Position numbers and translations under genes: made by a program | Assembly (NCBI GenBank): GCA_029932715.1 | Contig: JAOZPO010000070.1 | Span: 1 to 7,458, forward strand | Reading direction: 5' to 3' | From: Halobacteria archaeon | GTDB lineage: Archaea > Halobacteriota > Syntropharchaeia > Alkanophagales > Methanospirareceae | DNA length: 7,458 nucleotides | Shown: positions 1 to 5,596 of the stretch, in pieces | How the letters are laid out: every line of letters starts with the position of its first letter | How positions within the stretch are numbered: position 1 is the stretch's first letter | Notes under the pieces: model-generated | The model's input: the letters and a program-made list of their open reading frames with translations, nothing else | Databases searched by the model: none | What the model was told of the DNA's origin: nothing

Positions 1-203
1 TGGCGATAGTCAATTATGGCAAGGGGGGCGTCAGCTATTGGGCTGCAAAGGAATACCATGGTAATGGCACGTATGAGCTTGTAATTGGCTTTGCGAGGGA
101 TACTATGCCCAAACAGGGCGATATGGTAATGTTGGTCGTGAGGGTGCTGGATAGAAATGGTAAAGCGTTAGCAAGTGCTAAACGGCTCATAATATGGGAG
201 TAA
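1..203 (+). CDS. C-terminal end of an unrecognised, probably beta-rich protein (5' partial)
   Basis: The reading frame is open from the window edge (first full codon at base 3) and runs 66 codons to a TAA at 201-203. The peptide alternates short hydrophobic strands with Gly/Asn/Asp turns, for example YELVIGFARD, then MVMLVVRVLDRNGKAL and a final RLIIWE. This is the look of an immunoglobulin-like or other beta-sandwich domain in a secreted or surface protein, but I do not recognise a family. The codon choice is ordinary for this window and the stop sits 24 bases from the stop of the convergent cytochrome gene, which fits a real gene end. The start and most of the protein lie outside the window. 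Function unknown; being coding is likely but not certain. Confidence 0.55.
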   Translation, partial: AIVNYGKGGVSYWAAKEYHGNGTYELVIGFARDTMPKQGDMVMLVVRVLDRNGKALASAKRLIIWE

Positions 204-214
204 AAAATAAAAAA
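202..214 (-). terminator. Twin oligo-T terminator of the cytochrome transcript
   Basis: Read on the minus strand, the stop codon of the cytochrome gene is followed after 13 bases by TTTTTTATTTTTT. Oligo-T tracts without a hairpin are the usual archaeal intrinsic terminator. The tract overlaps the TAA stop of the convergent partial gene, so the two genes share a very tight intergenic junction. Confidence 0.6.
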
Positions 215-227
215 GTGGTTGATTGAG

Positions 228-812
228 CTATGGATGCTTATCTGGCGGATGGCAGGCACCACAGGTCTTTTCCTTAACATCTATATCGTGGTCGTTGTGG
301 CATGCCGCGCACTCGTACCCATTGTAATCGGGACTCTCATAGGCATGGTACTCTCCAACCTTATGTGCCGCGTGCTCAATCACAGGATGGCATTTAAAAC
401 ATGAGATAGTGGGGTCAGAAATTTTCTCTGATGCAACTTTGGCTTTCGCACCATTGTGGCACTCCTCACATACTTCTCTCTTTGGAGACGCCGGGGGCTT
501 CTCCTCTATTTCCCCTGCCATTTCCTCAGGACTCTTTCCTTCCACCATTCCTTCCGTGTGGTGAAGCGCATGTCCCATGACCATAAACATTTCTGGCCCG
601 TGTGGCTTATGGCATTCGTGACAATCTATACCCTCATGCACGGATTCTTCAAGGGAGACATAAAAGGGCTCCATTTCATGACAGTTCTTAGCACAACTCT
701 CCGGCTTGTGCATCTCTTCCATCATCGTCGGCATTACCACCGCAACACCGCCGAGGACTAAAATGGTAACCACTACGACCAGAGCAATGATGACCTTTTC
801 ACCTGTTTCCAT
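228..812 (-). CDS. Membrane-anchored NapC/NrfH-like multiheme cytochrome c, six heme motifs
   Basis: Predicted 194-residue cytochrome with one N-terminal membrane helix (about residues 6-28) and an extracytoplasmic heme domain. Numbering from the TTG two codons upstream, the motifs are C42-H47, C66-H70, C117-H121, C140-H144, C170-H174 and C186-H190. The last five are CXXCH; the first is CX3CH (CAKNCH) followed by EM, so the CHxM arrangement that ligates heme 1 in NrfH is kept. The text around it (KPESC...CHEMEPFY then DCHECH) matches the NapC/NrfH family, whose members take electrons from membrane quinol and pass them to periplasmic partners. GHALHH at 82-87 could supply distal His ligands. 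I place the start at ATG 812 because AGGAGG lies 7 bases before it; the TTG at 818 would be only 1 base from that site. It is a paralog of the next cytochrome and has its own promoter. The electron donor and acceptor are not identifiable here. Confidence 0.9.
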   Translation of the reverse strand: METGEKVIIALVVVVTILVLGGVAVVMPTMMEEMHKPESCAKNCHEMEPFYVSLEESVHEGIDCHECHKPHGPEMFMVMGHALHHTEGMVEGKSPEEMAGEIEEKPPASPKREVCEECHNGAKAKVASEKISDPTISCFKCHPVIEHAAHKVGEYHAYESPDYNGYECAACHNDHDIDVKEKTCGACHPPDKHP

Positions 813-819
813 ATTCAAC

Positions 820-825
820 CCTCCT
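820..825 (-). promoter_or_regulatory. Ribosome binding site AGGAGG of the six-heme cytochrome
   Basis: A full AGGAGG on the minus strand sits 7 bases before ATG 812 and 1 base before the in-frame TTG at 818. The spacing decides for the ATG. Confidence 0.75.
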
Positions 826-890
826 AATCATATCTTTATCTTTCCTATGTCTATACTCCAGAAGGAGATACTCACTATTAAGCAAGTGCA

Positions 891-916
891 TATATAAAGG
901 TTTCTGTTTTTTTTTT
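891..916 (-). promoter_or_regulatory. TATA/BRE promoter with upstream A10 tract for the six-heme cytochrome
   Basis: Read on the minus strand: ten A (916 to 907), then CAGAAACC, then TTTATATA (898 to 891). GAAACC before the TATA box resembles a purine-rich archaeal BRE. With the usual spacing of about 25 bases, transcription would begin near 866-870 and leave a leader of about 55 bases. The same T10 on the + strand is not followed by any + strand gene, so I read it as part of this promoter and not as a terminator. The leader includes a small CTCC-TTCT-GGAG hairpin (867-856) of unknown meaning. Confidence 0.6.
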
Positions 917-922
917 GCGTCA

Positions 923-936
923 CAGGAATTCTCCTG
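923..936. repeat. Small inverted repeat just after the five-heme cytochrome gene
   Basis: CAGGA (923-927), a 4-base loop, then TCCTG (932-936), starting 2 bases after the stop of the five-heme gene. It could fold as a hairpin at the 3' end of that transcript. No oligo-T follows on the minus strand, so it is not a canonical terminator; it may be chance or an RNA end-processing structure. Confidence 0.3.
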
Positions 937-937
937 C

Positions 938-1408
938 TCAACTCTGTATTGGATGGCAAATCGTACAGGTCTCTGCACTGACTGCTATTCTATGATCGTC
1001 GTGACAGATTATGCACTCATAACCTTTGTATTCCGGGAATCTCTGACCCATCCACGTGATATGTTCCTCATGTCCTGCGGGATACTGCTTGTGGCATTCC
1101 ATGCAATATTCATTTTTTGGCGCTTCTGGGATTTCATCTTCGATTTCTGAAGCCTCTATCCCCTTAATATGTGCAATACCATGCCCTATGGGCGGTCCTT
1201 CTGGCCTATGACATTCATGACAGTCCATCACTCCGGCACGTCCGTGCGCTGAAACTTGCAGTGAGTCATAGAAGGGTTGCATCTCATGACACATCGTACT
1301 ACAGCTCTCCGGTTTGTGCATAAATTTTGACATCCCTGCTCCGGCAACCCCAAGCACTATTACTACCACAACCAGACCAACGATAACCATCTTTTTTGTT
1401 ATTCTCAT
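938..1408 (-). CDS. Membrane-anchored NapC/NrfH-like multiheme cytochrome c, five heme motifs
   Basis: A 156-residue paralog of the preceding cytochrome. One N-terminal membrane helix (about residues 7-25, very Val-rich, after a short positive MRITKK stretch) anchors an extracytoplasmic domain. Heme motifs are C36-H41 (CX3CH, CSTMCH, again followed by EM), C63-H67, C102-H106, C132-H136 and C148-H152. Shared blocks with the neighbour are HKPESC, CHEM-PFY-SL, DCHECH, KGYEC or NGYEC, and the final C-x-x-CHP. It lacks the fourth heme motif of the neighbour together with about 25 surrounding residues. IGHGIAH (74-80) could give distal His ligands. By family this would be a quinol- or methanophenazine-oxidising electron-transfer protein; the partner is unknown. 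The ATG is preceded only by a weak purine run (AGAGAGATAGAG). Its own TATA box lies 47 bases upstream, and it is divergent from carS. Confidence 0.9.
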   Translation of the reverse strand: MRITKKMVIVGLVVVVIVLGVAGAGMSKFMHKPESCSTMCHEMQPFYDSLQVSAHGRAGVMDCHECHRPEGPPIGHGIAHIKGIEASEIEDEIPEAPKNEYCMECHKQYPAGHEEHITWMGQRFPEYKGYECIICHDDHRIAVSAETCTICHPIQS

Positions 1409-1454
1409 CTCTATCTCTCTTACCTATTTTTTAATATCAACATTTTATCAGGAC

Positions 1455-1470
1455 TATATAAACTTTTCGC
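1455..1470 (-). promoter_or_regulatory. BRE/TATA promoter of the five-heme cytochrome
   Basis: On the minus strand GCGAAAAG is followed directly by TTTATATA (1462 to 1455), a near-ideal archaeal BRE plus TATA box. Initiation would be expected near 1430, giving a leader of about 20-25 bases to the ATG at 1408. Confidence 0.7.
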
Positions 1471-1548
1471 TTTTTCGCTGATATACCAACTCATGATCTC
1501 ACTCTCCCTTTTTGCGCTCTGGTACGAGAACACGTAAAACGCCCATTG

Positions 1549-1560
1549 ATACATATATAA
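1549..1560 (+). promoter_or_regulatory. TATA-box promoter of carS
   Basis: GATACATATATA on the + strand. Initiation about 25 bases on, near 1580-1583, would leave a very short leader before the ATG at 1597. I see no convincing Shine-Dalgarno site, which fits a short-leader transcript. The opposing promoter for the cytochrome is about 90 bases away in the same 188-base gap; the rest of the gap shows nothing I can name. Confidence 0.5.
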
Positions 1561-1596
1561 CTGTCTCAACGATATAGTGATATTGGATATTAACAG

Positions 1597-2115
1597 ATGA
1601 TGATTATCCTCAATGCGATATGGCTGATGCTGCCGGCGTACATCACGAATCTGAGTGCTGGTTTCTTCAAAGGGAAAACACCGATAGACCTGGGTATCCA
1701 TTTGGGTAAAGACCGATTGCTGGGTGATGGCAAAACCTACGGCGGTTTCCTGAAAGGCACCCTTTGCGGGGTCCTCTGTGCTATCATACAAAACCCATTC
1801 TTCACTACCTTTGGTCCTTTCCCCTTATGTTCAGTCACTATATTCTGCTTAACCGCAGGTGCAATGCTTGGTGACCTTCTGGGTAGTTTCATAAAACGGC
1901 GACTGGGATTGAAAAGAGGGGCACCGCTGCCTATTGTGGATCAACTGGACTTCGTGGTTGGTGCCTGGCTGCTTCTATTACTCTTTGCGCGGGATTGGTT
2001 CATTGCAAGTTTCACGTCTGAAATAATCGTTATAGTGATTGTAATTACGCCCCTAATGCATCTACTTACGAATTACATCGGCTTTAAGCTGGGGCGGAAA
2101 GATGTACCATGGTAA
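1597..2115 (+). CDS. carS: CDP-archaeol synthase (CTP:2,3-di-O-geranylgeranyl-glycerophosphate cytidyltransferase)
   Basis: CarS (DUF46 family) activates digeranylgeranylglyceryl phosphate with CTP to give the CDP-lipid from which archaeal phospholipids are made; it acts in the cytoplasmic membrane. The 172-residue length is normal for the family. Visible signatures are R40-LLGDGKTYGG (40-50), the LGDLLGSFIKRR block (91-102), PLPIVDQLDF (110-119), and the C-terminal H155-LLTNY-GFKLG-KDVPW. About five hydrophobic segments are seen, roughly 4-22, 53-66, 78-95, 119-136 and 142-160. The Asp/Lys-rich loops are the expected nucleotide and metal binding sites. Two ATGs (1597 and 1600) are possible; the first is used here. 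It is divergent from the cytochrome and followed by the antiporter-like pair, which has its own promoter candidate, so no shared function is implied. Identification is strong. Confidence 0.93.
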   Translation: MMIILNAIWLMLPAYITNLSAGFFKGKTPIDLGIHLGKDRLLGDGKTYGGFLKGTLCGVLCAIIQNPFFTTFGPFPLCSVTIFCLTAGAMLGDLLGSFIKRRLGLKRGAPLPIVDQLDFVVGAWLLLLLFARDWFIASFTSEIIVIVIVITPLMHLLTNYIGFKLGRKDVPW

Positions 2116-2124
2116 GGCAAAAAA

Positions 2125-2140
2125 AAGCAAATCTTTTTAT
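2125..2140 (+). promoter_or_regulatory. Candidate promoter of the antiporter-like operon
   Basis: AAGCAAATCTTTTTAT: a purine/A-rich BRE-like stretch followed by CTTTTTAT (2133-2140) as TATA box. Initiation would fall near 2163-2166, just before the small ORF at 2175. The T5 run could also help end the carS transcript. Confidence 0.4.
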
Positions 2141-2174
2141 GCAACATCACAAATATGAAACTTGAGATACTGGC

Positions 2175-2237
2175 ATGATGGCTACTGAGAATGCAATAAG
2201 GGAAGGAGAGGCAAAGGAAACGATAGGGGAGAGGTAG
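2175..2237 (+). CDS. 20-codon upstream ORF, in frame with the next gene
   Basis: ATG ATG followed by 18 more codons and TAG (2235-2237). The peptide MMATENAIREGEAKETIGER is hydrophilic and charged, unlike the membrane proteins around it. It lies between the promoter candidate and the first antiporter-like gene and is in the same frame as that gene: after the TAG only EQK precedes its ATG at 2247. It could be a translated leader peptide, an N-terminal extension broken by an amber codon, or chance. The GAGGT before the next gene (2231-2235) overlaps its end. No family recognised. Confidence 0.3.
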   Translation: MMATENAIREGEAKETIGER

Positions 2238-2246
2238 GAACAGAAA

Positions 2247-3800
2247 ATGGTGGCACTGATTTTAGCTGAACATTATCCTGTGCTTGTGGTTGTAATATCA
2301 CTGCTGGCTTCATTCACTATTTTGATTCTGGGATGGCTGAAGAAGAAGACCGCTTTCTTCATTTCCTTAGCCACGATCTTATTACAATTGTTTATGGCGT
2401 TATCTATGCTGAAGCGAGTCCTTGCCGGGGGGCCCATACATTACCGGCTTGGTGGGTGGGCGCCGCCATGGGGGATTGAATATGTGATAGATGCGTTCAA
2501 TGCCTATGTGCTGGTAGTAATTCTGTTTTTGAGCCTTTTATGTGCGATATACTCAAAGAGGAGCGTAGAGAAGGAGCTACCACTCAAGATTGTACCGTTC
2601 TATGTGCTCTTCCAGCTTCTTGTCACGGGTTTGTGCGGTATAACAGTGACCGGAGATATATTCAATCTGTACGTGTTCCTGGAGATTTCTTCTTTATCCG
2701 CGTACGCATTGATAGCGGTTGCAGGAGGAAAGGCGCTGAAGGCGAGCTATAATTATGTGATTATGGGTTCAATGGGTGCTTGCTTCTTCTTGCTTGGCAT
2801 CGGTTTCCTGTACTCAGTTACCGGCTCGCTTAATATGGCTGATCTCTCGCACCTGCTGCCTCCACTGTATGAAAACAGAGCAGTACAAGCGGCATTTGTC
2901 TTCTTCGCTATTGGAATGGGAATAAAAGCAGCGCTCTTTCCGCTTCATATCTGGCAGCCGGACGCATATACGTATGCGCCTTCGGCAGTGAGTGCGATAA
3001 TTGCGGCAACGATGTCCAAAGTCTCTGTGTATGCTTTAATAAGAGTTATTTACTCAGTCTTCACGCTTAAATTCATCCAGAGCTATGTAGGTGCGGATTT
3101 GGCACTCTGCTGGATAGCGGCGATAGGGATAATAGCGGGGTCCGTGCTTGCGATAATGCAGACGAAATTAAAGCGGATGCTTGCTTATTCCAGCGTCTCG
3201 CAGATTGGTTATATTGTATTAGGGATAGGGCTTTCTCCTATCTCACCCTGGGGACTGGTCGGTGCGATGGCGCACATATTAAATCATGCGATAATGAAAG
3301 GCTGCTTATTTATGGCTGCGGGTGGTTTCATATATAAGTTCGGGCTCTGGGACATAAACGATTTTAAAGGTTTGGGGAAGAAGATGCCGTATGTAAGTGC
3401 GGCATTCTCGTTAGCCGCGGTTTCTATGATTGGTATTCCGCCAACCACGGGATTTGCAACGAAAGTGTTTTTACTTCTCGCTTCTTTAGAGGCGACGAAG
3501 ACATTTGCGGTTTCTGGTTACATCTTCGTTGCTGTGCTACTCTTCAGTACACTGCTAAACCTCTCTTATTTCTGGCGTGTCATTGATCGCATTTATTTCG
3601 CACGGTCCGAAGAGGAGGAGGAAGTGACAGGGATGGGGGAAGTGAAGAAGTTAGAGGTGCCTCTTAGTATGCTTGTTCCGATGTTAATCCTCGCGGCTCT
3701 TTGTATTGTTGTTGGTATTATGTGGTTTACACAGGTGCCTTTTCCCTTTCTTGAGCGTGCGATTTCTGAGTTAGGAGTGGGGGTGATGCCGCGATGGTAG
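2247..3800 (+). CDS. MrpD-like proton/cation-translocating membrane subunit
   Basis: A 517-residue, very hydrophobic protein with about 14 membrane helices, of the family shared by Mrp antiporter subunit D, complex I NuoL/M/N and membrane-bound hydrogenase subunits. It moves protons or sodium across the cytoplasmic membrane. Expected charged residues are present: E146 in the helix FNLYVFLEISSLSAYAL, K227 and H234 in GIKAALFPLHIWQPDAY, K258 in ATMSKVSVYALIR, H343 and H347 in MAHILNHAIMKG with K351, and K406 in TGFATKVFLL. The FNLYVFLEIS wording and the length are closest to MrpD (about 490-500 residues). An acidic cytoplasmic run (455-459, five Glu) precedes the last helix. GAGGT 11 bases upstream is a modest ribosome binding site. 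Its end overlaps the next gene by 7 bases, so the two are surely co-transcribed. No other Mrp or complex I subunits are in the window. Confidence 0.88.
   Translation: MVALILAEHYPVLVVVISLLASFTILILGWLKKKTAFFISLATILLQLFMALSMLKRVLAGGPIHYRLGGWAPPWGIEYVIDAFNAYVLVVILFLSLLCAIYSKRSVEKELPLKIVPFYVLFQLLVTGLCGITVTGDIFNLYVFLEISSLSAYALIAVAGGKALKASYNYVIMGSMGACFFLLGIGFLYSVTGSLNMADLSHLLPPLYENRAVQAAFVFFAIGMGIKAALFPLHIWQPDAYTYAPSAVSAIIAATMSKVSVYALIRVIYSVFTLKFIQSYVGADLALCWIAAIGIIAGSVLAIMQTKLKRMLAYSSVSQIGYIVLGIGLSPISPWGLVGAMAHILNHAIMKGCLFMAAGGFIYKFGLWDINDFKGLGKKMPYVSAAFSLAAVSMIGIPPTTGFATKVFLLLASLEATKTFAVSGYIFVAVLLFSTLLNLSYFWRVIDRIYFARSEEEEEVTGMGEVKKLEVPLSMLVPMLILAALCIVVGIMWFTQVPFPFLERAISELGVGVMPRW
3779..3787 (+). 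promoter_or_regulatory. Ribosome binding site inside the end of the upstream gene
   Basis: GGGGGTGAT, with GGTGAT complementary to the 16S 3' end, lies 6 bases before ATG 3794. This favours that ATG over the in-frame ATG at 3803 and explains how the overlapping gene is translated. Confidence 0.55.
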
Positions 3801-5365
3801 AGATGCTTACGCCACTGTTTGTTATTTTATGCCCATTAATTGCAGCGCCATTGATATTGTTACTTGGTAGATGGGCGAACATACGAGAAGGGGTAACACT
3901 CACAGCAGCCATAGCGACTTTCTCGCTCGTTTGGTCTATGATAAGTCCGGTTTTAGAGGGTGAAGTTATCCGGCTATCAATTAAAACGTTATTGCCAGGT
4001 ATGAAGGTAGGCTTCAAAGTAGATGCTTTCGGGATGATCTTTGCACTTACTGCTTCTTCCTTGTGGATATTAGTCTCGCTCTATTCAATAGGATATATGC
4101 GGTCCCTGAAGGAGCATGCACAGACACGATTCTACTTCAGCTTTGCCTTTGCCATCTTCGGTGCCATGGGCATTGCGATGTCAATGAATCTGCTCACGAT
4201 GTTCATCTTTTATGAGATATTAACGGTCTCGACCTATGCCCTTGTTATTCACGATCAGACGGCAGAGGCATTGAGTGCGGGTCATAAGTATTTCGCGTAT
4301 CTGCTCACTTCTGGCAGTTTCTTCTTGTTTGGCGTGATGATGGTTTACTATCTCACGGGAACCACGGATTTCACGGATGGTGGGATAGCAGCGCTTGCGA
4401 CACTTAACCCCGTGCATAAATGGACATTGATAATCTTGTTCATCTGTTTCCTTTTGGGCTTCATGAAGGCGGCGTGGATGCCTTTCCATTCATGGCTGCC
4501 CTCGGCGATGGTGGCACCGACGCCGGTAAGCGCTCTATTGCACGCGGTAGCAGTGGTGAAGGCAGGGGTGTTTGGAATCGTCAGGATTGTATGTTTCATA
4601 TACGGCGTGGATTTGATGGGCAAGGTATGGCTGATATGGGAAAGTATTAACCTCGGTTTAGTGCTTGCATGTGTAGCAGGCTTTACAATGATAGTTGCCA
4701 ATTTGCTGGCTATCGGGCAGGATAACTTGAAGCGAAGGCTTGCTTATTCCACTATAAACCAGTTATCATACATTCTGCTGGGTGCGGCGTTATTAACACA
4801 ATATGGTGTAGCAGGCGCAATGATGCACATCCCTTTCCACGGCTACATGAAGATAACGCTATTCCTTTGCGCGGGCGCGATAATGGTTGCGACGGGAAAG
4901 AAGAACATAAGTGAGATGGGAGGCATAGGAAAGACAATGCCGATAACGATGCTGGCATTCTCGGTAGCAGCATTAGGGATGTGCGGCATTCCACCCGCGG
5001 TTGGCTTCATAAGTAAATGGTATCTTTGCTCGGGTTCGATAGAAGCGGGAGGAATAATGATTATATTCCTCTTCGCCCTTCTGATAGCTTCATTACTGGA
5101 TGTCGTTTATTTCTTCCCTATAATACATACCGCATTCTTTAAGGAACCAGAGGGTGCAGTAGCAGAGCCAAAGGTGAAAGAATCAACTTCTTTCGTTGTC
5201 ATTCCGTTAGCAATAACAGCGACTTTCTCTGTTATCTTCTTTTTAGCGTATTTAGTGAAGGATGTGACGATACTCAAACCGTATGTGGCTACACTCTCAA
5301 TGCACATCTATGACCTTGTGAGCGTAGCGATTGGGAATGTGAATCCACAATGGGCACCAATATGA
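3794..5365 (+). CDS. Second antiporter-like (NuoL/NuoM/MrpA-N-type) membrane subunit
   Basis: A 523-residue membrane protein with about 14 helices from the same superfamily as its neighbour but clearly divergent from it. The core wording W228-MPFHSWLPSAM-APTPVSALLH then AVVKAGVFGIVR is typical of NuoL/NuoM and the MrpA N-terminal half. Likely ion-path residues are E141 (FYEILTVSTYAL), K225 and H232, H250, K256, H345 and H349 with K353, and K408 (GFISKWYL). At 523 residues it lacks both the long lateral helix of NuoL (about 600 residues) and the C-terminal part of MrpA (about 800). It overlaps the upstream gene by 7 bases and has its own GGTGAT site. The gene following it is on the other strand, so the operon is just these two genes (plus the small leader ORF). 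Family assignment is firm; the complex it belongs to is not known. Confidence 0.88.
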   Translation: MVEMLTPLFVILCPLIAAPLILLLGRWANIREGVTLTAAIATFSLVWSMISPVLEGEVIRLSIKTLLPGMKVGFKVDAFGMIFALTASSLWILVSLYSIGYMRSLKEHAQTRFYFSFAFAIFGAMGIAMSMNLLTMFIFYEILTVSTYALVIHDQTAEALSAGHKYFAYLLTSGSFFLFGVMMVYYLTGTTDFTDGGIAALATLNPVHKWTLIILFICFLLGFMKAAWMPFHSWLPSAMVAPTPVSALLHAVAVVKAGVFGIVRIVCFIYGVDLMGKVWLIWESINLGLVLACVAGFTMIVANLLAIGQDNLKRRLAYSTINQLSYILLGAALLTQYGVAGAMMHIPFHGYMKITLFLCAGAIMVATGKKNISEMGGIGKTMPITMLAFSVAALGMCGIPPAVGFISKWYLCSGSIEAGGIMIIFLFALLIASLLDVVYFFPIIHTAFFKEPEGAVAEPKVKESTSFVVIPLAITATFSVIFFLAYLVKDVTILKPYVATLSMHIYDLVSVAIGNVNPQWAPI

Positions 5366-5475
5366 TATTTATACTGGAATATCCGTTGCTTTTGAATTAA
5401 TGAATTCCCGTTTTCCGGAGCCTAAACTGATAAACAGAAAACATCAATCTGTAGAGTCCCATGCATTCAACAACT

Positions 5476-5580
5476 TCAGTTAATAATCGGTCTGCTTGTT
5501 GCGTAAACACCTTTGCCCAGTTCAGCTAAAATTTTGAGCCTCTTTTTCAATCTGTGGACAATGAACAACTCACGCATCAT
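5476..5580 (-). CDS. Small unrecognised ORF (34 residues) downstream of ndk
   Basis: ATG ATG start and TGA stop, 16 bases after the end of ndk on the same strand. The peptide begins MMRELFIVHRLKKRLKILA and ends in TSRPIIN; it is basic, with an amphipathic pattern that could form one helix. It may be a small protein translated from the ndk transcript or the tail of a decayed gene, since the frame stays open only about ten codons further upstream. No ribosome binding site is evident. The rest of the gap to the antiporter-like gene (5366-5475) shows nothing I can name. Function unknown. Confidence 0.3.
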   Translation of the reverse strand: MMRELFIVHRLKKRLKILAELGKGVYATSRPIIN

Positions 5581-5596
5581 TGACGCATGGAACGCA

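Noticed and set aside
813..818. Longer six-heme cytochrome starting at TTG 818
   Set aside because: The AGGAGG site is only 1 base from the TTG but 7 bases from the ATG at 812, so the shorter form is preferred.
907..916. T10 as a plus-strand terminator
   Set aside because: No plus-strand gene ends before it; it fits better as the A-tract upstream of the minus-strand promoter.
1420..1791. 123-codon minus-strand ORF antisense to the start of carS
   Set aside because: It overlaps the conserved carS catalytic region and both promoters, and its protein has no recognisable features.
4348..4701. 117-codon minus-strand ORF inside the second antiporter-like gene
   Set aside because: Antisense shadow of a strongly conserved membrane protein gene; composition is typical of a reversed hydrophobic coding sequence.
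5366..5475. A terminator for the antiporter-like operon
   Set aside because: Only short T runs (four bases) are present after the stop, too weak to call.
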